DNA of 64,000 nucleotides, from positions 144,156 to 208,155 of the forward strand of contig NPFB01000039.1 in assembly GCA_014084085.1 (NCBI GenBank), read 5' to 3'. The position numbers and the translations under genes are program-made. Under the pieces are notes generated by a model that saw nothing but the letters and a program-made list of their open reading frames with translations, was not told the origin of the DNA and did not search any database. The number at the start of each line of letters is the position of its first letter. Positions within the stretch are counted from its first letter, which is position 1. This document shows positions 19,737 to 28,690 of the stretch, in pieces. This DNA comes from Hondaea fermentalgiana. Taxonomy: Eukaryota > Sar > Bigyra > Thraustochytrida > Thraustochytriidae.

Positions 19737-21566
19737 CTACAAAAGGCTGGGTTCGGCTCCGTCCTTTGCGTCGCTACTTTCCGAAACGCTGGCGTCTTGG
19801 TATGCGCGCTCAAAATTTGGGGAGAGATCCGCCTCAATGTTGGTTCCGAGATCTTTCTCGATCGAGTCCAAAAGAGACCGCTCGTCCTCGTTCAGCGTGA
19901 AGGACTCTATGTTTTTTGCAGCAGCTTCACTCTCAGCAGCTCCAAGGTGGTCTTGCGACACTGCCGTGTCGTCAGCCGCATCCGGTTTCGGCCGAAGCAC
20001 CTTGTACGTGTACACGGAAATATCCGGAATCGTCTGTTTTGACATTTGCTTGGTCGGACCCGAGCCCTCCTCGTAGATAATTTCGTGACCACGCCCAGGC
20101 TGGTAATTGGCGACTTCACCGAGCCACCACTCGCCCGTTGTGTGCCAATAAATGCGAAGCTTGGTGCCCTTGTCAAAGGTGGAAAAACTCAACTTGGCCC
20201 CATAGCTCTCCTGATACCTGTTGGCCCATTCCGGTTCGCCACGATTCGCATTTTCACCCGAGTTCATGGCTTCAAAGGTCCGCTGAAAGCACTCGTCGCA
20301 GAGCGCCCAGTCGCACTCGCCGCATCGATGAACCTTGGCAACGTCGAACAAGCGTTTCGAGCACCGATTACATGCTGACCCCAAAGGCAGTGGGTCGCGC
20401 GGCCCAACTTCACGTAAAGGATGGCCTGCTGGACACCGCTGCACAGGTGGAGGAGACTTGCGCAGAATCCCAAGGGATACAAAGTCTCCTACCTCTACAG
20501 CGTCAAGGATCTGCACAAAGTCCGCCTTGCATACCACGGGCTCTCCGTTGGCGCTCACAATCAAGTCATCCGCGGCAATCATTGTCTGAACGCCCACAAA
20601 GACGGCATGATGCACGTGCGCGCCAAACTCGCCATCGTACACCTCAATGCCAAAGCCATGCTCCGAACGCTCCAGCAATGCGTCTCGCTCTTGTGGGTTA
20701 TGCTTGCGATACATCTCGACCAGACGTTCGTCCGGGGAGCGCCGCACCAAGGCCTCCTTGCCGCGGCGCGCCCCGCCGCTGCTCTCGCCGTCATCAGTCA
20801 CAGATGCATCCGACTCCTCTTCGTCGACAAACTCAATGCCAAAGCCTTCCGGGATGTAGCCTTTGTATGCAATTGTCACACGCTCGCCACCCTGCATGGA
20901 CGCTGGGAGAATCACGAGCCGCGCCTCGCCCGTCGGAAGCGCCACCACAAACTCCTGACCCGGACCCACGCTTTGCGGTACATATACCGGGAGGCTGCGG
21001 TACAACGCGCGCGTTTCAGGTCGCGACGGATCAAGGCTTCCGCTAACAACTTGCCCCGGTACAAAGGGGACGCTTTCTTGAAAGAGTAGAGCCGCCGGGT
21101 CAGGACCTATGTCGTCATCGGCGTCGCCGGCATGTCGGCGGGATCGAGGGTCGTGTGAGCCGCTGCCGCTTTGATGGCTGGCACCCAGAGGCGCTCGAAG
21201 TTCATTAAAACCTTCCTCGCCTGCTCGCGATGCGTTCTCGGCCTTCTCGCGAATCCAGTCCTTGGTGGACTTGAAGAATTTCGAAGCGCCAGCCTGAAAC
21301 GAGGAGGAGAGCTCCTTGGCACGCGCCGCCGCTCGGTCCGTCGCGCTTTGCTGCTGCTGCTGGTCGCCATAATATCCGGCTCCTCCGTAAAACGAAGTAC
21401 CGTGGCTGCTGTCGCTGCCGTCTTCGTCGATGCCGTACCTCGCATTATCGCCGTGGTGATCAGAGTACCCTTCATAGTCTCCCGCCAGCGGTCGCGCGCC
21501 CCCGTCATCGTCCAGCGGCGAGTACGCGTCGCCCTCGTCGGAGTCGCCAGCACGTCTCCGGAGCAT
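19737..21566 (-). CDS. PDZ and zinc-binding domain protein
   Basis: The protein has 609 residues from the ATG at 21566; the upstream extension has no ATG. Residues 1-160 are disordered and rich in Asp, Gly, Tyr and Gln. A beta-rich middle part includes VPFVPGQVV and VYVPQSVGPGQEFVVALP, resembling a repeat seen in stramenopile proteins. About residues 320-400 look like a PDZ domain (HGFGIEVYDG, then DDLIVSANGEPV). A cysteine/histidine cluster follows (CPAGHPL, CNRCSKR, CGECDWALCDECF), probably binding two zincs like a ZZ or C1-type finger. After it comes a small beta domain (KLRIYWHTTGEWWLGEVANY) like Tudor/PWWP folds. Such a protein is likely an adaptor. Function and location are unknown. Confidence 0.75.
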   Translation of the reverse strand: MLRRRAGDSDEGDAYSPLDDDGGARPLAGDYEGYSDHHGDNARYGIDEDGSDSSHGTSFYGGAGYYGDQQQQQSATDRAAARAKELSSSFQAGASKFFKSTKDWIREKAENASRAGEEGFNELRAPLGASHQSGSGSHDPRSRRHAGDADDDIGPDPAALLFQESVPFVPGQVVSGSLDPSRPETRALYRSLPVYVPQSVGPGQEFVVALPTGEARLVILPASMQGGERVTIAYKGYIPEGFGIEFVDEEESDASVTDDGESSGGARRGKEALVRRSPDERLVEMYRKHNPQERDALLERSEHGFGIEVYDGEFGAHVHHAVFVGVQTMIAADDLIVSANGEPVVCKADFVQILDAVEVGDFVSLGILRKSPPPVQRCPAGHPLREVGPRDPLPLGSACNRCSKRLFDVAKVHRCGECDWALCDECFQRTFEAMNSGENANRGEPEWANRYQESYGAKLSFSTFDKGTKLRIYWHTTGEWWLGEVANYQPGRGHEIIYEEGSGPTKQMSKQTIPDISVYTYKVLRPKPDAADDTAVSQDHLGAAESEAAAKNIESFTLNEDERSLLDSIEKDLGTNIEADLSPNFERAYQDASVSESSDAKDGAEPSLL

Positions 21567-21958
21567 GGCGCCTTTTCCTGCTCCAGGCGCTCTCTCCCAC
21601 TTCGAGCCCTCGCACGCGGCCGTCTCGTGGCGCGCTGGAAAGGCGGGCGCACAGCGCCCTGCGCCCTCGCGGCTTGGCACCGTGCGTGCGTCGGCAGGGC
21701 CTCGCGCCGCGCGGGTCTGCGGAAAGAGTATCTTTGCTTCGGGTCGCTTCGGGGTTGTGGTTTTGGTCCAGGCGATCTGAGCCGAGCCTGACTGAGGCCT
21801 CGCAGATCCGCTTCGCTCTCACCGCGCCGGGCCTTCTCTCCGCGCCCGCGCGCGCGCGCCCGCCGGCACCGGGTCCTGGCCCGAGCCCGCCTTCCGGCCT
21901 CGCCTCGCCTCGCTTTTGCTGGCCGCGGCGGAGGGCCAAGGCGAGACGTCTCGAGACG
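21567..21958. promoter_or_regulatory. divergent promoter region
   Basis: 392 bases separate the starts of the PDZ protein (-) and the single-pass membrane protein (+). The region is GC-rich with no clear repeat. Open frames extend through it from both genes, but without an ATG. Confidence 0.5.
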
Positions 21959-23338
21959 ATGGCTCCCGCGAGCCGGCGGCGGTCCGTGCGCACGGCGTCC
22001 GGCCCGGGCCAGGTCGACGACGACAGCGTCTTCGGGGTCCAGCTGCAGCACCAGTGCGAGGACGAGCGCGACCAGGGCTGCAACAAGCTCTCGGCGGTCT
22101 TTGCCGGCGTGGTCGAGATCCCGACGAACTACACGGACAGCGGCAGGATCGTGCCCGCCGTGGACGAGGTCTCTGGGGTCTCCCATGGCGACGGGTTTGC
22201 GACCCTAGTCGCCGTCGGAGACGCGGGGAGGCTGTACCAGCTCACAATGCCTGATGCATCTTCGGTGTACGTCAAGAGCTCCGTGAGTCTCGAGGTCCCT
22301 CCCGGCGAAGACTTTGTCGACGCCGAGTCCGTGGCCGTCATTTGCAAAGATTCGAAAGTCCCGAGCTGCTCCCTCGACGACCCTGATACAACCGTCATTG
22401 TGGGTAGTGAGCGCAATGAGAATACGCAGGCTCGCATTGCCGAGTACTTTGTCAATGGCACCATCAAGGACCTCAATTTCGTGAGTCCCTCGCTTCTCGC
22501 CGCCATTGGCCTCGAATCCGAGTCTCAGGAAATCAACGGTGGCTTCGAGGCCATGTCTGCCTCTCTCGACCATAATAAGATTATCTTCACGACGGAGGAT
22601 GCGATGCCGGTCGATGCGAGCGTCTCTGAGCGCATTCGTCGTCTCGTCGTGTGGGATCGCAGCCTGAACACGTGCCTCATCTTCCGGTACGATGTACAGC
22701 ACAAAGATGCCGAGGCTGGAGTTGTCGATGTGACCTTTCTCGATGATGATGCTCAATTTGTATCAATCGTCGAGCGCATGTACGAGACCGAATGGAAGGT
22801 GGACAGAATCTCCGTGCTATATACACAGCTCAAGTCCGAGATGGCCATTTCCCTCGATTGTGCCGCTGATGGCGGGCCGGCAATGGGCCCTGAGGAGCTT
22901 GCGCAGCGCTTGCACGAGCTCACGCCGCTTCGACCTCGTGAGAGGAATCCAATCTTCACCTTTCCTGCAGGATCTGAAGCGCTGTCGGATAACTTTGAGG
23001 GTGCCGTCCTTTTGCCGCCCAATCGCTTCATTCTCGTGTCTGACAACAATGAGAGCCCAGGTCAACATACCTACATTTCGACGCTTTTGCTCACTAACGA
23101 GGTTGATTCAGTCCTCACGTGGGCATTCTGGGGAGGCCTCGCCATCGCAGGAATATTCCTTTTCTTGGTGTGTTGCTTCTGCGGCCCTCGTCGTAAAGTG
23201 CGCGCGTGCTTGGGAGCCTGTCTCGGTCGCGAGACTGCCTACGTTGACCTTGATGATGATAACGAGACAACCAATGCTGACCGCGTCAATACTGAGGTCG
23301 AGCTGCCTTCAAAACGTGACGCGCTCGTTGTACTTTGA
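21959..23338 (+). CDS. single-pass membrane protein with large ectodomain
   Basis: The protein has 459 residues from the first ATG in frame at 21959 to the stop at 23336. One strong hydrophobic segment lies near the C terminus (VLTWAFWGGLAIAGIFLFLVCCF), followed by a basic, Cys-containing stop-transfer stretch and an acidic tail. The part before it (about 370 residues) is rich in Val, Asp and Ser with a beta-strand pattern, as in a beta-propeller-like ectodomain. I see no clear signal peptide after the ATG, so the true 5' end may lie upstream in another exon. It recalls no family I can name. It shares a short divergent promoter with the PDZ protein at 19737. Confidence 0.68.
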   Translation: MAPASRRRSVRTASGPGQVDDDSVFGVQLQHQCEDERDQGCNKLSAVFAGVVEIPTNYTDSGRIVPAVDEVSGVSHGDGFATLVAVGDAGRLYQLTMPDASSVYVKSSVSLEVPPGEDFVDAESVAVICKDSKVPSCSLDDPDTTVIVGSERNENTQARIAEYFVNGTIKDLNFVSPSLLAAIGLESESQEINGGFEAMSASLDHNKIIFTTEDAMPVDASVSERIRRLVVWDRSLNTCLIFRYDVQHKDAEAGVVDVTFLDDDAQFVSIVERMYETEWKVDRISVLYTQLKSEMAISLDCAADGGPAMGPEELAQRLHELTPLRPRERNPIFTFPAGSEALSDNFEGAVLLPPNRFILVSDNNESPGQHTYISTLLLTNEVDSVLTWAFWGGLAIAGIFLFLVCCFCGPRRKVRACLGACLGRETAYVDLDDDNETTNADRVNTEVELPSKRDALVVL

Positions 23339-23573
23339 CTGTACTAAAAAATTCTGGAAATGTGCTTTTTATACTATTCCTCAGAAGGTCAGTGCTCTCG
23401 CCGTTTGCGTACGTTATAAACAAGTGGAACAAAAGAGTACTATACTCTCGATGCCAGACTCGTTCATGGAGAGATGACGGCGATTTCTGGAAAAGAATCA
23501 GCGCATATTACGATTGATGAAAATTGACTATCCGAAACAAAAACAAGTACTGGCCATTCGGCGATATCCTGTT

Positions 23574-26500
23574 CTAGGCTTGAACAATGCTCGCGGACCC
23601 TGCTCGATTTGTGTACCAAGCAAAACGCCAGGGCTGCGGACATACAGGCGTGAGTGAGGTTTGTAAAACTCCATTCACGTAAAATGCGACAGAGTTCCTC
23701 TCAATATCAATCGTTGCAGCAAGATGATCTCTGAAATGAAGAGAGCAAAAGTGCGAATGATGAACCTGTTGACGCTTGTTGATGAGCCGTTGTGCACTCT
23801 TGCAAAAGTCAGAAAGTTGCCTCTCCGAAAGCTGCAAAGCCTCACGAAGGCCTTCCTGAAACTTCTCCATCTTGTTGATAAACGCCTCAAGTGAAGAGCT
23901 CTCGCCACGCGCAGCCTTGAGGAGCGACTGCCAGTGGTGGGCTTCAACGGTCTCTTTGAGGTCATGGAAAAGTCGATTTGCTGCCAAACTGCCATCAACA
24001 TGCTGCCCGGATGATAGAATTTCCGAGTACTCGCGCTCCATCGTCCAATGATCCACTTTGATCCCGCGAAGAGTTTCCTCGCGGTACTGGAGGCGAATAC
24101 GACACTCTAATTCGCGCGCTTTCCAAACAAGGATTTCATGACGTGACCATTCGTGGCTTTGATTACTCCTCGTATGGTCGTCGACAAGCTCGCACGATCG
24201 CGAGATCACGTCGCGTAAAATGTGGGCCGGAACCAGATGGCTGTACACGTTGGTGAGAATCTCCTTGTCCGCGCCACTTCCTTGATCCAGAGCATTTTCG
24301 AGACGCGGCGCGGCCATTATTGCATGATCTTCTAGGAACATCGCATCTTCTGCAAGGTCGGTGATAAGGGCCGGAAAGTCTTTACCCTCTCCCGAGACGC
24401 CTTCGATACGAGCCTCACCTGTGTGCAAATAAAGTGCAGATCCGCGCGCCGGACGGTTTGCGGGACCTTGTGTCGTCACACAAAGACCCCATGCTCCGGA
24501 ACCAACAACATTCTTGTTCATTCGCAAAATTACTCCGTTCCGCTCACCTTGTCCGGGTGACCCGGAAACAAAGACAAGAACGCTCCGAGCTTTGGAGGAA
24601 TTATGTTCAGCTGTTGAACCATCGTCCAAGAGTCGCACGCAATCGTATGGTTCGCGCCCAAACTTTGACAAGGGCGGCCAGCACATGGAATGCTCGGTCG
24701 AGGAAAATCGAGTTAGCAGCCGCTCAGGCTGGAGACGAGATATTGCATTCGCGTTTGGCCCACGCTGATCAGATGAAGTTTCTGAAGCAAGAGAAAACTC
24801 GTTCGTTGCTACGTCTGGCCACAAGACTCGCTTCTGTAGCAGCTCTAACTCTTGCTGGATGCGCATGTCAGCACAGAGAGTGTCAATGGCCAGAGCAAAG
24901 TCGCGAAGCGCAACAAGACCTTCCTCAGCCCAGCGTTCGTACAACGCGTGGCCATTGCAATGCGGCCACTTGTCCCGTAGCCATGCGAGCGCAGTTTCAA
25001 GCTCCGACGCGTCATGGAAATGCGGAGCGTGTGCAAACTCGAGGTCGTCGTTGAGTTCGTCCAAGGTCAGAGCCATACGCTCCCACGTAGTCCAGTCGGG
25101 TACAGGAATGTCTTGAAACCATTCTCTTGCTCCAATACCAGTGCGCTCCTTGCTTGAGAGGGCTGCGCGCACTATTTCCGCCAAGCGAGACGGCAGCTGA
25201 GACGCTTGAACAGGTGCTCCTGGCGGTCGCGTCGGCTCGGATGTCGGCCCTTCAAGAAGCGTCTGCAGATCCCATGCATGACAGCGATCCAGGGCCTCTG
25301 CCAGTGCCACAAGGTTGTAGCCTTCCAAATCGTCGTTATCGTCCAAGATCAGAATTTCTTGTCCGCACCAAGACTTTCCTTGCGGCCCTAGCTCGCTGTT
25401 GAGCAACGCCATGTCAGCGTGGGACAGCGCTGTTGGCGCAATGATCTCTTGCAGCTTTGACAATGAAGCGGATGAATGACCTGCGAAAAGCTTTGCGCAT
25501 GACGAAAGACCTGCCTGCACAAACCTAGCGACAAAATTGCGCGCAACAAGGGTCGTACGAATCGAGAGCTCGGCAATCTTCGGCGCAAAAAGCTCACGAT
25601 GTCTCAGAACAAAAGCTTGCATTCGTTGCGATCGCAAGTCTGCTTCGGCAACTTGATTCTCCGCTTTCAATAGCTGGCGTAGCTGCGTCGCTTGCTGATC
25701 GCGCAGGTCGGCAATTTGTCTCTCAAGCATCCGCTCAAAAGCAATATGAGCTTGTTCTCGGAGTCCCTCCTCACACTTTCGCTCTTCGCGGGCTACACGC
25801 CGGTCTTCGTCGTCGCTGTAGTCGTCCCCATCATCCTCGGAGGCTGCCTGCTCGTCAAAGTTTTCGTCGATTGCATCTTTGATGAGATCGACAAAATTTT
25901 GTTGCACGCGAGCGCGTTCTTCCGCAGCAGCTTTGCGGCGAGTACGACGCACGATAGAGTGATTCTGAGATTCTGCGCGAGCACAGCGTGCCTCGAGCTT
26001 AGCGATTCTGGCAGTGCATTTTTCTATCGCCGCGCGTAGTTGGGCATTCTCGGTCATAAGCTTTTGACCGTGCTTTCCGATTTGGGAAGAGGTCTTTTCC
26101 CCATTTCCATATGTGACACGATGTCCACTTTCCTGGCTCTTGCTCTCTCGATTGTTCTCTCTTTCATTTTGCTGTTTTTGCTCGTCGTCTCTCTTGTTGA
26201 ATTCTTGATCGCTTCCGTCAGCCTCGTTGTGGCTGCTCCCAAGCGCACGCACACGGGTTCGCGATGGCACTGGACTCGTTTTACCTCGCGCAAACCTGAC
26301 AAATTCGCGAAGAGAGATCATCCCATTGCCGTCCTGATCGAGCTCTGCCATGAGTGCGACAAGCTCTCGCACGCTAAAGACGAATCCAAGCTGCTCAAGA
26401 CCCAGCTGGAAGTCATGTTTAGATATACTTCCGCTCTGATACTTGTCAAAATGCGCAAAAGTCTTTTCTGGTGAAAGACCTTTGGCCTGCGCATTCTTCA

Positions 26501-27491
26501 CGAGCAGACTCAACTTCGCTCGCACGTCTTCGTCCGCTTTCAAGATTTCACCCGTGGGACTGACGGGACGATTATCTTGTGCCATGTGACGCAGGATATG
26601 ATCCTCAAGATCAACGTAGCGGACGTGCGCATCTCGTTGGTTCTGTACGTCTTTTGTATCCTGAAGCATGGTCATGAGCACACCTGTTTCCTGGATAGTC
26701 AGTCGAATCTCCAGCTTGTGAAGCCCCTTGACAAAGTCTGGTCTGCTCACGGCTCCGCTCCGCGTTGGATCAAAAGCATAAAAGGCGCTTGCAAAGGGTC
26801 TATCGCCTAATATGCCACGACGAGCATTCTCGTAGCGTTGTCGTAGCTTGTCCATGAGCTCATAAAGATCGACGGCTCGGATTGCTGATGGTCGCCGCTT
26901 GCGGGAAAAAGCCCTTTGTTCATGCATCTCAAGTCTTGCCTGTCTTTTATGCTCTGCGGCATCTCTCGCGGTTTGGCGTTCCAGCTGGAGACGTGGAACA
27001 TGTTGTTTTGCTGACATTCTTACGGAGGAAGTCGCTGCGATAGAAAGGTGCAGTCTGCCTTGGGGTTCGAGATCGACACTCAGACGCGTGGGGTTTTCCT
27101 CCTCAAGCATCTGAAGAAGCGCAGCGACACTCACAGACGACGTTGCGAGCGTGGCAACTTCTTTTTCTCCGTTCCAAGCGGATCGGCGAAGCTGTTCCAC
27201 AACAGATATAGTCAAATACGGGGGTAGCTTAGTCCAAGTTTCGTCGGTTCCCGGGTACTTAATCTTGATTTTGCTTTTGGTGTCTTCGTTGCTCCACACG
27301 GCGTCAACGCCGGCCTTGTGGTCATGTGAGGAATCATCCACCACGGCAAATCCTGTTTCTGCGTGCACGTTGAAAGGTACTAGCTCCACTGCAATCTTCG
27401 CCTCGGCCTTTTGTCCGCAGCGAACACCTTGGGCCGTCCACCCACACAATGTGAGCGTGCACGGCGCGTCGTGGTCTTCACGATCCACCAT
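23574..27491 (-). CDS. C2, EF-hand, coiled-coil and SPRY protein
   Basis: A very large intronless gene of 1,305 residues starts at the ATG at 27491. Residues 1-155 look like a C2 domain (YLTISVVEQL, RLHLSIAA). EF-hand-like loops appear at about 241 (DPTRSGAVSRPDF), 349 (DKYQSGSISKHDF) and 385 (DQDGNGMISLREF). Only the last has all the usual calcium ligands; the others are partial. Residues 480-720 are coiled coil, rich in Arg, Gln and Glu. The C-terminal part carries a SPRY/concanavalin-like domain, with the typical end (ATIDIERNSVAFYVNGVLQ, then PWRFAWYTNRAGSASI). The combination suggests a calcium-responsive scaffold at membranes, which is inference. Codon choice is more A/T-rich than in ATM1. 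A GATT tandem repeat lies 78 bases upstream of the ATG. Confidence 0.78.
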   Translation of the reverse strand: MVDREDHDAPCTLTLCGWTAQGVRCGQKAEAKIAVELVPFNVHAETGFAVVDDSSHDHKAGVDAVWSNEDTKSKIKIKYPGTDETWTKLPPYLTISVVEQLRRSAWNGEKEVATLATSSVSVAALLQMLEEENPTRLSVDLEPQGRLHLSIAATSSVRMSAKQHVPRLQLERQTARDAAEHKRQARLEMHEQRAFSRKRRPSAIRAVDLYELMDKLRQRYENARRGILGDRPFASAFYAFDPTRSGAVSRPDFVKGLHKLEIRLTIQETGVLMTMLQDTKDVQNQRDAHVRYVDLEDHILRHMAQDNRPVSPTGEILKADEDVRAKLSLLVKNAQAKGLSPEKTFAHFDKYQSGSISKHDFQLGLEQLGFVFSVRELVALMAELDQDGNGMISLREFVRFARGKTSPVPSRTRVRALGSSHNEADGSDQEFNKRDDEQKQQNERENNRESKSQESGHRVTYGNGEKTSSQIGKHGQKLMTENAQLRAAIEKCTARIAKLEARCARAESQNHSIVRRTRRKAAAEERARVQQNFVDLIKDAIDENFDEQAASEDDGDDYSDDEDRRVAREERKCEEGLREQAHIAFERMLERQIADLRDQQATQLRQLLKAENQVAEADLRSQRMQAFVLRHRELFAPKIAELSIRTTLVARNFVARFVQAGLSSCAKLFAGHSSASLSKLQEIIAPTALSHADMALLNSELGPQGKSWCGQEILILDDNDDLEGYNLVALAEALDRCHAWDLQTLLEGPTSEPTRPPGAPVQASQLPSRLAEIVRAALSSKERTGIGAREWFQDIPVPDWTTWERMALTLDELNDDLEFAHAPHFHDASELETALAWLRDKWPHCNGHALYERWAEEGLVALRDFALAIDTLCADMRIQQELELLQKRVLWPDVATNEFSLASETSSDQRGPNANAISRLQPERLLTRFSSTEHSMCWPPLSKFGREPYDCVRLLDDGSTAEHNSSKARSVLVFVSGSPGQGERNGVILRMNKNVVGSGAWGLCVTTQGPANRPARGSALYLHTGEARIEGVSGEGKDFPALITDLAEDAMFLEDHAIMAAPRLENALDQGSGADKEILTNVYSHLVPAHILRDVISRSCELVDDHTRSNQSHEWSRHEILVWKARELECRIRLQYREETLRGIKVDHWTMEREYSEILSSGQHVDGSLAANRLFHDLKETVEAHHWQSLLKAARGESSSLEAFINKMEKFQEGLREALQLSERQLSDFCKSAQRLINKRQQVHHSHFCSLHFRDHLAATIDIERNSVAFYVNGVLQTSLTPVCPQPWRFAWYTNRAGSASIVQA

Positions 27492-27568
27492 CTTTCCGAG
27501 TCGTCGCCGCCGCCGCCGCACTCGCGACGACCGGTGCCTCAGCGACAGCACCGAGATCGGTCTCTGTT

Positions 27569-27599
<31 letters not shown>

Positions 27600-28209
27600 G
27601 TCCCGCCGTCGTTCTTCCGCTCTCTCGCAGAGCCCCCGCGTCTGCGTCCGTCCAAGTGCAAGCACGCGTCCGCGGCCGGCGTCAACGGCCTCAAGGACTT
27701 CGGCGCGAACTGGCGCCAAGTTCCTGCACCCGAGTTTCCACAGTGTGCACCTCGACGTCCGCGACGCGTCGAGTCCTCACGAGGCCTCTCCCCGCCCCGA
27801 CTCGCCCTACCCCTCGCCTTGTCCCCGCTCGCGTCGCTCCCTCCTGCGCGGGCTCGTCCCGCCGAGCCCGCGCCTTTCGCTCCCGGTCTCGGCCCGCGGG
27901 GGGTGACAATCGTGAGGGATGACGACGATGACGGGCTCCTCACTGTCAAAACCCCATCCCGCTCCCACATCGACCGCCGGTCGCCGGAGACCTCGCGCGC
28001 GACGCTCGGCCCCTCGCACGCGCGGAGGGTCTCTGCGGGCGGGGCGGCGCAGCAGCTCGGNNNNNNNNNNNNNNNNNNNNNNNNNNNNNNNNNNNNNNNN
28101 NNNNNNNNNNNNNNNNNNNNNNNNNNNNNNNNNNNNNNNNNNNNNNNNNNNNNNNNNNNNCGGCCCCGCGCCCGGCCCGCGCCTGCCTGTCCGCGCGGGC
28201 GCTGTCTGC
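27492..28209. promoter_or_regulatory. divergent region with ATCA repeat and assembly gap
   Basis: This region lies between two divergent genes. An (atca) tetramer run sits at 27569-27600, and positions 28061-28160 are unknown bases. The part just before the gap is GC-rich. It may hold the 5' end of the acidic membrane protein gene, but this cannot be judged across the gap. Confidence 0.6.
28061..28160. other. assembly gap
   Basis: One hundred undetermined bases, a standard scaffold gap, so its true length is unknown. It lies inside very GC-rich sequence. Confidence 0.99.
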
Positions 28210-28658
28210 ATGCCGGGCTGCCAACGTGGCGCCATGCGCGCGCGCATGGCCTCCGCCTCGCGACCCCGACGCCGCCGCGCGCTCGCCGTGGCGCTGGCCC
28301 TCGCGTGCGCGGTTGCGGCCCTCGCGGGCGCCGACGCCGCCCACCTGCGCGTGCTCCAGGGCGCAGAAGAGGCCGAGGCCGCCGGGGCCCAGCTCCGCGG
28401 AGCCGGCGTCGAGGCCGACGAAGAGAAGCAGGAGGGCCTCAAGGCGCCCAAGCCCGACTCGAGGGCCGACGACGGCGATGCCGACGAGCCCCTTCTTAAG
28501 GCGATGACCGTGGACGACGACGAGGAGGAGGATACGGAGGATCACGTCATCGAATCGCCGATCCCCGAAAAGGCTTTCGCGGGTGATGAGGTGGCGTCGA
28601 AGGAGGCCGCGGCCGAAGCTGTGACCTCGACCCAAGCCAAGGGCGATGCAGATGACGA

Positions 28659-28690
<32 letters not shown>

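Noticed and set aside
21674..21958. N-terminal extension of the single-pass membrane protein by 95 residues
   Set aside because: It has no ATG, is Arg/Pro/Ala rich, and would need a non-standard start codon.
26040..26474. A hydrophobic, membrane-like open frame on the + strand
   Set aside because: It is antisense to the C2/EF-hand/SPRY gene. Charged Glu/Arg/Lys codons of the coiled coil read backwards as Leu, Phe and Ser, which imitates membrane helices.
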